A stretch of DNA of 47,023 nucleotides from Firmicutes bacterium UBA5010 (GTDB lineage: Bacteria; Bacillota; Clostridia; Tissierellales; Sedimentibacteraceae): the NCBI GenBank assembly GCA_002396645.1, contig DGYI01000035.1:129321-176343 (forward strand), given 5' to 3'. The stretch's first letter is position 1. Every line of letters starts with the position of its first letter. Below are positions 17,023 through 24,754 of this stretch, one piece after another. The notes under the pieces were generated by a model, which saw only the letters and a list, made by a program, of their open reading frames with translations, ran no database searches and was not told the DNA's origin. A program made the translations under genes and the position numbers.

Positions 17023-17083
17023 ATGGCTCAATCAAATATTGAGTCTATGCATGTTTAAAATGGCTCGGCTATGCTGAGACTAT
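17023..17083 (+). repeat. Two ATG-stem-ACTAT mini-hairpins in the glpX leader
   Basis: Copy 2 (17023-17048) has stem CTCAAT/ATTGAG; copy 3 (17060-17083) has stem CTCGGC/GCTGAG with a G-U pair. Both begin ATGG and end CTAT. The stems differ while pairing is kept. Confidence 0.6.
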
Positions 17084-17111
17084 ATATATTTATTTTAAGG
17101 AGATTTATATA

Positions 17112-18083
17112 ATGGATAGGGAGTTAGCGTTAAATATAGTTAGAGTTACTGAAGCTGCCGCACTTGGATGTGCTAAGTTTATGGGAAGAGGCGACAAAGA
17201 GATAGCAGACCAGGCAGCTGTAGATGGTATGAGAAGTATGTTTCATGTTTTAGATATCAGCGGTACTGTTGTAATAGGTGAAGGTGAAATGGACGAAGCT
17301 CCTATGCTGTATATAGGAGAAAAAATAGGCAGATGCTGTGACGGAAATCCTGAAATAGATATCGCGGTAGACCCATTAGACGGTACCAGCCTTGTAGCAA
17401 AAGGACTTCCGAATGCTTTGTCGGTAGTTGCCGTGGCACCTAAGGGATGTTTGCTTCATGCCCCTGATATGTACATGGATAAAATTGCTGCCGGACCAAG
17501 AGGAGTCGGGGTTATTGATATAACAGCACCTCTCGAAGACAATATTCGTAATCTGGCTAAAGCCTTAGGCAAGGATGTAAGCGAAATAACCGTTACTATG
17601 CTTGACAGACCAAGACATAAAGAGTATATAGATATTGTCAGAAGAGTCGGAGCAAGAGTGAAGCTATTTGGAGATGGTGATGTTGCAACAGCTATAGCTA
17701 CTTGTTTTGATGACTCGGGAGTTGATTTGCTGGTAGGAAAAGGCGGAGCACCGGAAGGAGTTATCGCAGCAGCAGCACTTAAATGTCTGGGCGGAGAATT
17801 TCAAGGAAGACTTGCACCTGAAACAGAAGAAGAAAAAGAAAGATGCCTGTCAATGGGACTTGAAAAATATGACAAGATTTTAACTATGGAGGATTTAGCA
17901 AAGGGAGATGACATAATTTTTGCGGCAACAGGGGTTTCTGACGGCGAGCTTCTTAAAGGAGTCAGATATTATGCAAATAACAGAGCAAAAACATATTCTA
18001 TGGTCACTCGTTCAAAATCAGGTACTATACGCTTCATAGATACAATACATACATTTGATAAAAAACCGAAATACGCATATTAA
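17112..18083 (+). CDS. glpX: Class II fructose-1,6-bisphosphatase
   Basis: 323 residues, normal for GlpX. It removes the 1-phosphate of fructose-1,6-bisphosphate in gluconeogenesis. The metal and substrate motifs are visible: VVIGEGEMDEAPML at about 53-66, VDPLDGTSL at about 86-94, and GKGGAPEGVIAAAALK at about 213-228. The ATG follows TAAGGAG. The region after the stop leads straight into the hydE leader with no strong terminator, so some readthrough into hydE is possible. Confidence 0.95.
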   Translation: MDRELALNIVRVTEAAALGCAKFMGRGDKEIADQAAVDGMRSMFHVLDISGTVVIGEGEMDEAPMLYIGEKIGRCCDGNPEIDIAVDPLDGTSLVAKGLPNALSVVAVAPKGCLLHAPDMYMDKIAAGPRGVGVIDITAPLEDNIRNLAKALGKDVSEITVTMLDRPRHKEYIDIVRRVGARVKLFGDGDVATAIATCFDDSGVDLLVGKGGAPEGVIAAAALKCLGGEFQGRLAPETEEEKERCLSMGLEKYDKILTMEDLAKGDDIIFAATGVSDGELLKGVRYYANNRAKTYSMVTRSKSGTIRFIDTIHTFDKKPKYAY

Positions 18084-18241
18084 GATAAGCCTGTTAGGAT
18101 GAAGTTTATTTATAACTAACAATTATATATGCGTGAAATATATATTCAATATATATAAACTTTGATAATAAAAATACAAATTATCATTTACTATTATAAA
18201 ATTCTGTGTTAATATATATCTATATTCTGAATTTAGGGCAA

Positions 18242-18378
18242 ATGCCTGCGATGAGGATAACAAATAAATCAAACTATCTGAAGTAGACAGATTTTTTCCT
18301 GTTACCAAGATAAGCAGCAATATTATACAGGTTTATATGTTATCCTTATGCCTTTTGCAGGTATGAGGATTTTTTTTT
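18242..18378 (+). promoter_or_regulatory. hydE leader: candidate riboswitch or attenuator
   Basis: Segment A (18251-18261) pairs with B (18339-18349) over 11 bp with one G-U. The same B (18342-18352) pairs with C (18360-18370) over 11 bp with two G-U, a seven-base loop and eight more T, forming an intrinsic terminator that ends at the hydE ribosome site. A-B and B-C exclude each other. Between A and B lie two small stems (18276-18280 with 18288-18292; 18298-18302 with 18327-18331), giving a three-way junction. I cannot match it to a known riboswitch class. A weak 14-codon reading frame (MPAMRITNKSNYLK) at 18242-18286 overlaps A. Confidence 0.65.
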
Positions 18379-18388
18379 GGAGGTTAAA

Positions 18389-19348
18389 ATGAAATATACG
18401 CTTGATAAAATTGCAGATTTATTAAATCTTGAGGACTTTAGTGAAGTTTATTCAGAAGCTGATAGAATAAGAAAAGAGAATGTGGGAGATATAGTTCATA
18501 TCAGAGCTATATTGGAATTTTCCAACTATTGCAGAAGAAAATGCAAGTACTGCGGGTTAAATTGTACAAACAAAAATATTAAAAGATACAGAATGTCGTC
18601 TGAGGAGATTATTTCGGCTGCATATGAAGCCGCAGAAAACGGATATAAGACAATTGTGCTTCAATCCGGGGAAGATGCCTATTATACTCCTAAAATCTTG
18701 GGAGAAATAGTTAAAAACATTAAAAAATCCGGTATAGACATAACATTAAGCACAGGCGAAATGGATTATGACAGCTATGCTTATCTTAAAGAATGCGGTG
18801 CTGACAGGTATTTATTAAAGCATGAGACGGCAGAAGAAAGTCTGTATGATTATCTGCACCCTTGCGGAACTCTTGAAGAACGGATACAGTGTTTAAAAAA
18901 CATTAAAAAACTAGGGTATGAAACCGGAGGAGGATTTATGATTGGTCTGCCGAATCAGACATCAGAAACACTTGCAAAGGATATAATGCTTTTAAGAGAA
19001 ATAGGCTGTGACATGGCAGGTATCGGTACTTTTATATCACACCCGAGCACAGCTTTAAAAGATTGCCCTCAAGGAAGCACGGAAATAACTAAAAGAGCTG
19101 TTGCACTTACGCGCATTGTTATGCCTGAAATCAACCTTCCTGCCACTACATCACTAGGCGTAATAGATATTAAGGAAAAGAACGATGTTTTTTCATGCGG
19201 AGCTAATGTAATAATGCAAAAAGTTACTCCGAGCAAATATAAATTTTTATATGAGATATATCCGTCAAAATTATCCGAGACAGACGTAAAGCTTCAACGA
19301 ATAAATCTTGAAAATCAAATAAAAAGCTTAAACAGAATCCCACTATAG
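18389..19348 (+). CDS. hydE: [FeFe] hydrogenase maturation radical SAM protein HydE
   Basis: 319 residues. HydE is a radical SAM enzyme that acts on a cysteine-bound Fe(CO)2CN precursor on the route to the di-iron subcluster of the H-cluster. The cluster-binding motif is CRRKCKYCGLNC, followed by YRMSSEEI and a TIM-barrel pattern with LQSGED and TGGGFMIGLPNQT. The order hydE-hydG-hydF confirms the assignment over biotin synthase, which it resembles. ATG 18389 lies six bases after GGAGG at 18379-18383; the terminator T-run of the leader ends exactly where this ribosome site begins. Confidence 0.95.
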   Translation: MKYTLDKIADLLNLEDFSEVYSEADRIRKENVGDIVHIRAILEFSNYCRRKCKYCGLNCTNKNIKRYRMSSEEIISAAYEAAENGYKTIVLQSGEDAYYTPKILGEIVKNIKKSGIDITLSTGEMDYDSYAYLKECGADRYLLKHETAEESLYDYLHPCGTLEERIQCLKNIKKLGYETGGGFMIGLPNQTSETLAKDIMLLREIGCDMAGIGTFISHPSTALKDCPQGSTEITKRAVALTRIVMPEINLPATTSLGVIDIKEKNDVFSCGANVIMQKVTPSKYKFLYEIYPSKLSETDVKLQRINLENQIKSLNRIPL

Positions 19349-19408
19349 GATAAAAAAGCTAAGCTTAAAAATCATAAACAGTAAAACTAAACAGCGTATT
19401 ATGCGCGG

Positions 19409-19421
19409 CGCACTAAGTGCG
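19409..19421 (+). promoter_or_regulatory. Mini-hairpin beside the hydG ribosome site
   Basis: CGCAC pairs with GTGCG over loop TAA, directly touching GGGGAGGT. The same CAC-TAA-GTG core with different outer pairs stands before the ArsR-type gene at 32921-32935. Confidence 0.5.
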
Positions 19422-19432
19422 GGGAGGTTAAA

Positions 19433-20845
19433 ATGTATAATAGTAAATCAATGGTTGCGGATGAATTTATAGACAATGAGGAGATATTATCAACGCTTGA
19501 ATATGCTAAAAATAACAAATCAAATCGTGAGCTTATCGAATCCGTATTGAAAAAAGCTGAGGAGTGTAAGGGACTCGATTATAAAGAGGCTATACTTTTA
19601 TTGGAAAGTGATTTAGAAGATATAAATGAAAAGATATATTCCTTGGCTATAAAAATTAAAGAAAAATTTTACGGCAAAAGAATTGTTATGTTTGCCCCTT
19701 TATATCTGTCAAATTATTGTGTAAATGAATGCAGATACTGTCCTTATCACCATTCAAATAAGCATATAGCAAGAAAAAAGATGACTCAGGAAGAGATTGC
19801 AAAAGAAGTTATAGCATTGCAGGATATGGGGCATAAGCGTTTAGCGCTTGAAACAGGAGAAGACCCTATAAATTCTCCTATAGAATATGTACTTGAAAGT
19901 ATTAAAACAATATACGGAATAAAGCATAAAAATGGAGCTATCAGAAGAGTAAATGTCAATATAGCGGCTACAACGGTAGAAAATTACAAAAAATTAAGAG
20001 ATGCGGGAATCGGAACATATATATTGTTTCAGGAAACATACCATAAACCTACCTATGAATATCTTCATCAAAAAGGACCTAAAGCTAACTATGCTTATCA
20101 CACGGAGGCTATGGACAGAGCAATGGAAGCGGGAATAGATGATGTTGGTATCGGAGTTTTATTCGGACTTAATTTATACAAATATGATTTTGTCGGTTTG
20201 CTGATGCACGCTAAGCATCTTGAAGATGTGCACGGTGTAGGACCTCATACTGTAAGTGTCCCGAGAATAAGACCTGCAGATGAAGTAGACGTTGATGAGT
20301 TCTCAAATGCCATATCAGATGAGATATTTGAAAAAATTGTTGCGATACTAAGAATATCTGTTCCATATGCGGGAATCATTATGTCTACAAGAGAATCACA
20401 GGCAACAAGAGAAAGAACTTTGAAATTGGGCGTTTCACAGATTAGCGGTGCTTCTTCAACAAGTGTTGGAGGATATGCGGAAAAAGAAGAAGAAAACACA
20501 TCTCAATTTGAAGTAAATGACACGAGAACCTTAGATGAAGTAGTAAATTGGCTGCTCGAATCAGGATATATACCAAGTTTCTGTACAGCCTGCTACAGAG
20601 AGGGCAGAACAGGAGACAGATTTATGCAGCTTGTTAAGAGCGGACAGATATCCAATGTCTGTCAGCCGAATGCTTTGATGACATTGAAGGAATATCTTGA
20701 GGATTATGCTTCTGAGAAAACCAGAGAAAGCGGCGAAAAATTAATAGTCCGTGAGATTGAAAGCATAAAGAATGATAAGGTAAAGTATATAGTTATAAAA
20801 AATCTGTCCGATTTACATGATGGAAAAAGAGATTTTAGATTTTAA
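19433..20845 (+). CDS. hydG: [FeFe] hydrogenase maturation radical SAM tyrosine lyase HydG
   Basis: 470 residues, the usual length. HydG cleaves tyrosine to give the CO and CN ligands and builds an Fe(CO)2CN-cysteine product. The radical SAM motif is CVNECRYC within LSNYCVNECRYCPYHHSN, and the C-terminal second cluster motif is CTACYREGRTGDRFM; both are intact. The ThiH-like barrel carries LALETGEDP. It follows hydE by 84 bp and is followed by hydF after 18 bp, so the three are one operon. Confidence 0.96.
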   Translation: MYNSKSMVADEFIDNEEILSTLEYAKNNKSNRELIESVLKKAEECKGLDYKEAILLLESDLEDINEKIYSLAIKIKEKFYGKRIVMFAPLYLSNYCVNECRYCPYHHSNKHIARKKMTQEEIAKEVIALQDMGHKRLALETGEDPINSPIEYVLESIKTIYGIKHKNGAIRRVNVNIAATTVENYKKLRDAGIGTYILFQETYHKPTYEYLHQKGPKANYAYHTEAMDRAMEAGIDDVGIGVLFGLNLYKYDFVGLLMHAKHLEDVHGVGPHTVSVPRIRPADEVDVDEFSNAISDEIFEKIVAILRISVPYAGIIMSTRESQATRERTLKLGVSQISGASSTSVGGYAEKEEENTSQFEVNDTRTLDEVVNWLLESGYIPSFCTACYREGRTGDRFMQLVKSGQISNVCQPNALMTLKEYLEDYASEKTRESGEKLIVREIESIKNDKVKYIVIKNLSDLHDGKRDFRF

Positions 20846-20863
20846 CAGGAGTGTGAAAATATT

Positions 20864-22054
20864 ATGGGACTAAATAACACACCAAATTCAAACAGATTGC
20901 ATATAGGAATTTTCGGTAAGAGAAACAGCGGAAAGTCTTCGCTTATTAATGCTGTTACAAATCAGGACATAGCTTTGGTATCTGATATTGCAGGCACAAC
21001 AACAGATCCTGTATATAAGGCTATGGAGATAAACGGTATCGGACCATGTGTATTTATAGATACTGCCGGATTCGATGATGATGGAGCTTTAGGTACAAAG
21101 CGTGTCGAAATGACAGAGAAGGTTATAGATAAAACTGATATAGCGATAATGATAATTAATGATACCGATATATCTGAAGAAAAAGAATGGTACAGCAAGC
21201 TTAACAAAAATAAAATTCCTGTTATTTTTGCAGTAAATAAAATTGATATACTTGAAAATGTAAATGATATTAAAAAAACAGTAAAAGAAAACTTTAATAA
21301 AGATATAATAGAACTAAGTGCAAACGAAAAGATAGGAATAGATAAAATAAGACAAGAGCTTATAAGATATCTTCCTGAGTCTTATAACCTGGAATCAATA
21401 GTAGGGCATTTAGTCAAGTCTAAGGATGTGGTGATGCTTGTTATGCCGCAGGATATACAGGCACCCAAGGGAAGGCTTATATTGCCTCAAGTGCAGACTA
21501 TCAGAGATTTATTGGATAATAAGTGTATAGTAGTCTGTGTAACAACTGAAAATATTGATGACGCACTGAATTCGCTTGCTAATCCCCCTAAATTAATAAT
21601 AACGGATTCTCAGGTATTTAAGACAGTATATGAAAAGAAGCCCGAGGAAAGTCTTTTAACATCATTTTCTGTTCTATTTGCTGCTTTAAAAGGTGATATA
21701 GAAGAATTTGTAAGCGGGGCTGATGCGATTGATTCACTTAATGAAAATTCAAGAGTTTTAATTGCCGAAGCCTGTACTCATGCACCGCTAAGCGAAGATA
21801 TAGGAAGAGAAAAAATACCTGCTATGCTCAGAAAAAGGATAGGTGAGGGGCTTAGAATTGATGTAGTCAGCGGAGTGGACTTCCCGGAGGATTTAAGCGT
21901 TTATGATTTGATAATTCATTGTGCTTCATGTATGTTTAATAAAAAATATGTATTATCGAGAATAAACAGGGCAAAAGAAAAAGGAATACCTATAAGCAAT
22001 TACGGTATAGTGATTGCTAAAATGGTAGGAATATTAGATAAAATAAAAATATAG
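20864..22054 (+). CDS. hydF: [FeFe] hydrogenase maturation GTPase HydF
   Basis: 396 residues. HydF is the scaffold and carrier on which the di-iron precursor is assembled and passed to the apo-hydrogenase. The N-terminal GTPase has G1 GKRNSGKSS, G3 DTAG and G4 NKID. The C-terminal cluster-binding ligands are in EACTHAPL and the IIHCASCMFNKK motif (H-C-x-x-C), all present. The ATG follows CAGGAGTG. The stop codon lies inside the shared palindromic terminator with the convergent hydrogenase gene. Confidence 0.96.
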   Translation: MGLNNTPNSNRLHIGIFGKRNSGKSSLINAVTNQDIALVSDIAGTTTDPVYKAMEINGIGPCVFIDTAGFDDDGALGTKRVEMTEKVIDKTDIAIMIINDTDISEEKEWYSKLNKNKIPVIFAVNKIDILENVNDIKKTVKENFNKDIIELSANEKIGIDKIRQELIRYLPESYNLESIVGHLVKSKDVVMLVMPQDIQAPKGRLILPQVQTIRDLLDNKCIVVCVTTENIDDALNSLANPPKLIITDSQVFKTVYEKKPEESLLTSFSVLFAALKGDIEEFVSGADAIDSLNENSRVLIAEACTHAPLSEDIGREKIPAMLRKRIGEGLRIDVVSGVDFPEDLSVYDLIIHCASCMFNKKYVLSRINRAKEKGIPISNYGIVIAKMVGILDKIKI

Positions 22055-22072
22055 CGGACGAAAGTCCGCTAT
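22051..22072. terminator. Shared palindromic terminator containing both stop codons
   Basis: ATAGCGGAC pairs perfectly with GTCCGCTAT over GAAA. The TAG of hydF (22052-22054) and the TAG of the opposite hydrogenase gene (22069-22071) sit at mirrored positions in the two arms. Confidence 0.75.
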
Positions 22073-23526
22073 ATCTTATAATCCAATTCAATTTCATCAA
22101 GTTTAAATACTCTTGTGGAATCCTTCACTGATTTTTCTTTTGCTCTGTCTGCATATTTATTGATACACATAGTATTGCTCGGTTTTTTGTTCAGAGAAAG
22201 AGGACCGTTCACACATCCGCCTTCACAAATCATGCCTTCAATAAAGTTTCCGTCTAATCTGCCTGCTTTTGCAAGCTTTAGTGCCTTTTCACATTCTGCA
22301 AGACCGTTACACACTACAGGCTTTAATTCTACATCATAGTTATTGTCTGCAATAACATGTTTAACTGCCTCGGTAAGTCCTCCTGAACGCGCAAATATTC
22401 TTCCGAATTTTGAAGCATTATCCAAAGGCTTTTCTTCACAAGCGAAGACATCTATTTCCTTTGCATCTAAGAAGGCTTGAAGCTCTTCGAAGCTCATCGC
22501 ATAATCTATATCATTTCTGTATTCTTCATATTGTACTTCTTCTTTTTTTGCTACACAAGGTCCTATAAATATTATTCTTGCATTCGGATCTGTATGCTTA
22601 ATCAATCTTGCTGTAGCAATCATCGGTGAAACAGCTGTAGATATATTATCTGCAAGGTCACTGTATTTTTTCTTTATCAGTGACACAAATGCAGGGCAGC
22701 AGGAAGATGTAATAAATTTTTTGTGATTCAATTCCTCTATAAGCTGGCTTGTTTCATGCTGAGCTATAATATCTGCTCCTATAGCGGCTTCAACGACATC
22801 ATAAAATCCTAATTTTTTAATAGCCTCTACAACCTGCTCGATTGAGTTGTCAGGAAACTGAGCTGCTATTGCAGGTGCGATAACGCAATATACCTTATAA
22901 TTTGTATTGTTTTCAGATTTTTTTATAGTCCTTACAATTTCTAAAATATGTGATTTATCTGTTATGGCTCCGAAAGGGCATCTTGATATACAAGCTCCGC
23001 ATGCAATACATTTTTCATGATCAATAAGAGCTTTTTTTGTAACAGGGTCAATTTTTATCGCATCAACCTTACATGATGTATGGCAAGGTCTTTTAACATC
23101 CGATATAGCTTCAAACTGACACATTTTGTGGCACTTTCCGCATTCTATACATTTTTCCTGATTTATATGCGCTCTTTTATCATATATTTTAATTGCACCT
23201 ACAGGACAATTATCTACACAATGATGCGCCAAGCATCCTCTGCAAGCTTCCGTAACAGAAAATCTGATTACGGGGCATTCGTCACAAGCCAATTCAATAG
23301 TATTAACTACATGGTCATTATATTCATAAAAAATCTGCTTTATTCTTTCGTTAAGTATTGCTCTTTCCTTATAGATACAGCATCTGATTTCCGGCTTAGG
23401 ACCGGGTGCTATTTTTTTTGGAATATTCAGCAAATCTTTTAATAAATTATCCCTTAACTCAGATTTGAGAACTTCCTTTAAAACCGAATATTTTATATAT
23501 TGGACATGATTATCAAATTTTTTCAT
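22069..23526 (-). CDS. [FeFe] hydrogenase with N-terminal ferredoxin domains (group B-like)
   Basis: 485 residues, cytoplasmic. It reduces protons with ferredoxin electrons or oxidises H2. Residues 80-190 hold several iron-sulphur motifs: CRGCLAHHCVDNCPVG, CIECGKCHKMC, CHTSC and CIACGACISRCP. The H-domain follows with L1 TSSCCPAF (C277 ligand, C276 the usual proton-relay cysteine), L2 IGPCVAKKEE (C324) and L3 EGMICEGGCVNG (C434, C438). The L1 and L2 wording and domain order fit the poorly studied group B rather than the classical group A. It is the last gene of the leftward operon, 61 bp after the phosphatase gene. Confidence 0.9.
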   Translation of the reverse strand: MKKFDNHVQYIKYSVLKEVLKSELRDNLLKDLLNIPKKIAPGPKPEIRCCIYKERAILNERIKQIFYEYNDHVVNTIELACDECPVIRFSVTEACRGCLAHHCVDNCPVGAIKIYDKRAHINQEKCIECGKCHKMCQFEAISDVKRPCHTSCKVDAIKIDPVTKKALIDHEKCIACGACISRCPFGAITDKSHILEIVRTIKKSENNTNYKVYCVIAPAIAAQFPDNSIEQVVEAIKKLGFYDVVEAAIGADIIAQHETSQLIEELNHKKFITSSCCPAFVSLIKKKYSDLADNISTAVSPMIATARLIKHTDPNARIIFIGPCVAKKEEVQYEEYRNDIDYAMSFEELQAFLDAKEIDVFACEEKPLDNASKFGRIFARSGGLTEAVKHVIADNNYDVELKPVVCNGLAECEKALKLAKAGRLDGNFIEGMICEGGCVNGPLSLNKKPSNTMCINKYADRAKEKSVKDSTRVFKLDEIELDYKI

Positions 23527-23587
23527 TTTCTCTCAACTTTGCTCCTTAAGTCTGATACTTTACTTTGACAATATTTGGCGTTTTAAA

Positions 23588-24754
23588 TTATAAATACATC
23601 GAAGTAACCTGTTTTCCGGCTTTTCTTAATTCTTCTATAAGATTGTTTATTATTTTCAGCTTAATATTAAACCCTGCCGGAAAATTAGGGTTTTGATGAG
23701 CCGGATTTACAGCTTTTCCCACATAAAAATTAATATGAGTGCTTTCTTCCATCAACATTTTAGTCAATAAAGAACAGCCGTCATAGTTTTTGCTGTCTAT
23801 ATAATTATCATAAGAATTACTGTTAAACAGCTCTATTTTTTCCAGAGTTTTACCCAGAGTCAATACTCCTTCTGTTACAAGATCGAATCCATCCATGTAT
23901 GCGATAGGAGGGAGATCTATTGTCATAGAGTCAATATCAACATTCATTTCAAGATTAAGTCCGTTTTTTGCTATTAATGCTGTTGTTCCTCCGCATATTA
24001 TCTTCTTCGAATCTCCCGAAGTCATTTTTTCAATTAAGAAAGAATCAAGAGTTTTATCCGAAGGAGGACCTACAAACAAATCAATATGCTGAGGCTTTCT
24101 CACTTTTATGGTCAATATTGTGGTGTCATCACCCGGTCTGTTTTCATACAGATTGTTACAAACACCTATAAAATTACCGTTTAAAATTTGTGAGGTAGGA
24201 TTAATTTTATTAAGTCCGCAGAGATATTCGTTTATTTCATCCCAACCCCAGCCTAAGTTAAGCATTGCGCCTATGCCGGCATGGAGAGCTCCATCGCTGA
24301 TTACATTTATTGTATCTCCAAGATTAAGCTCTATATTTGACTCATATACCTTTTTCGATCCGATAAGCATTTCTTTTTTTCGTACATTTATATTAACTCC
24401 ATCTTTAAAGTAAAAATAATTCGGACTATCATACTCTGCGATATATGCATTATAATTTTTGTCTATTTTTACTATTGTGAATGTTGAATATGCGAGCTTT
24501 CTTACTTTACACTCAGGAAGCGTATTAATTATTGTTTCTATAGTCTCTTCTATAGTTGCCCCGTTTTTAAGCATAGTTGCAGCAATTTTAGATGTTAATG
24601 TGGATAAAATATTAGCCTTTACACCGCTGCCGAGACCGTCGGAGAGAACTGCTATATAGCCATCATCAGTGGGAACAACTTCAACTTTGTCACCGCATAG
24701 CTCTTCTCCGAACTTATTTATACTCTTATAATTTATATCTAAAAAATACTCCAT
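23588..24754 (-). CDS. PP2C/SpoIIE-family serine phosphatase
   Basis: 388 residues, soluble. The N-terminal two thirds form a PP2C-like phosphatase domain with the metal-binding aspartates in AVLSDGLGSG, INVISDGA and PGDDTTILT. The last 150 residues (from about HIDLFVGPPSD) form a second domain of unknown role. Unlike sporulation SpoIIE it has no membrane part. The start codon directly abuts the stop of the sensor hydrogenase gene, so the products are made together. Phosphatases of this kind are known next to PAS-bearing sensory [FeFe] hydrogenases; the phosphorylated target is unknown, and no anti-sigma factor or antagonist gene is visible here. Confidence 0.85.
   Translation of the reverse strand: MEYFLDINYKSINKFGEELCGDKVEVVPTDDGYIAVLSDGLGSGVKANILSTLTSKIAATMLKNGATIEETIETIINTLPECKVRKLAYSTFTIVKIDKNYNAYIAEYDSPNYFYFKDGVNINVRKKEMLIGSKKVYESNIELNLGDTINVISDGALHAGIGAMLNLGWGWDEINEYLCGLNKINPTSQILNGNFIGVCNNLYENRPGDDTTILTIKVRKPQHIDLFVGPPSDKTLDSFLIEKMTSGDSKKIICGGTTALIAKNGLNLEMNVDIDSMTIDLPPIAYMDGFDLVTEGVLTLGKTLEKIELFNSNSYDNYIDSKNYDGCSLLTKMLMEESTHINFYVGKAVNPAHQNPNFPAGFNIKLKIINNLIEELRKAGKQVTSMYL

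Noticed and set aside
18123..18320. Minus-strand 65-codon frame opposite the hydE leader
   Set aside because: It is AT-rich, lacks a ribosome site and overlaps the leader pairing segments.
18389..19348. HydE as biotin synthase BioB or PylB
   Set aside because: The radical SAM motif is shared by these families, but the gene is directly followed by hydG and hydF and no biotin or pyrrolysine gene is near.
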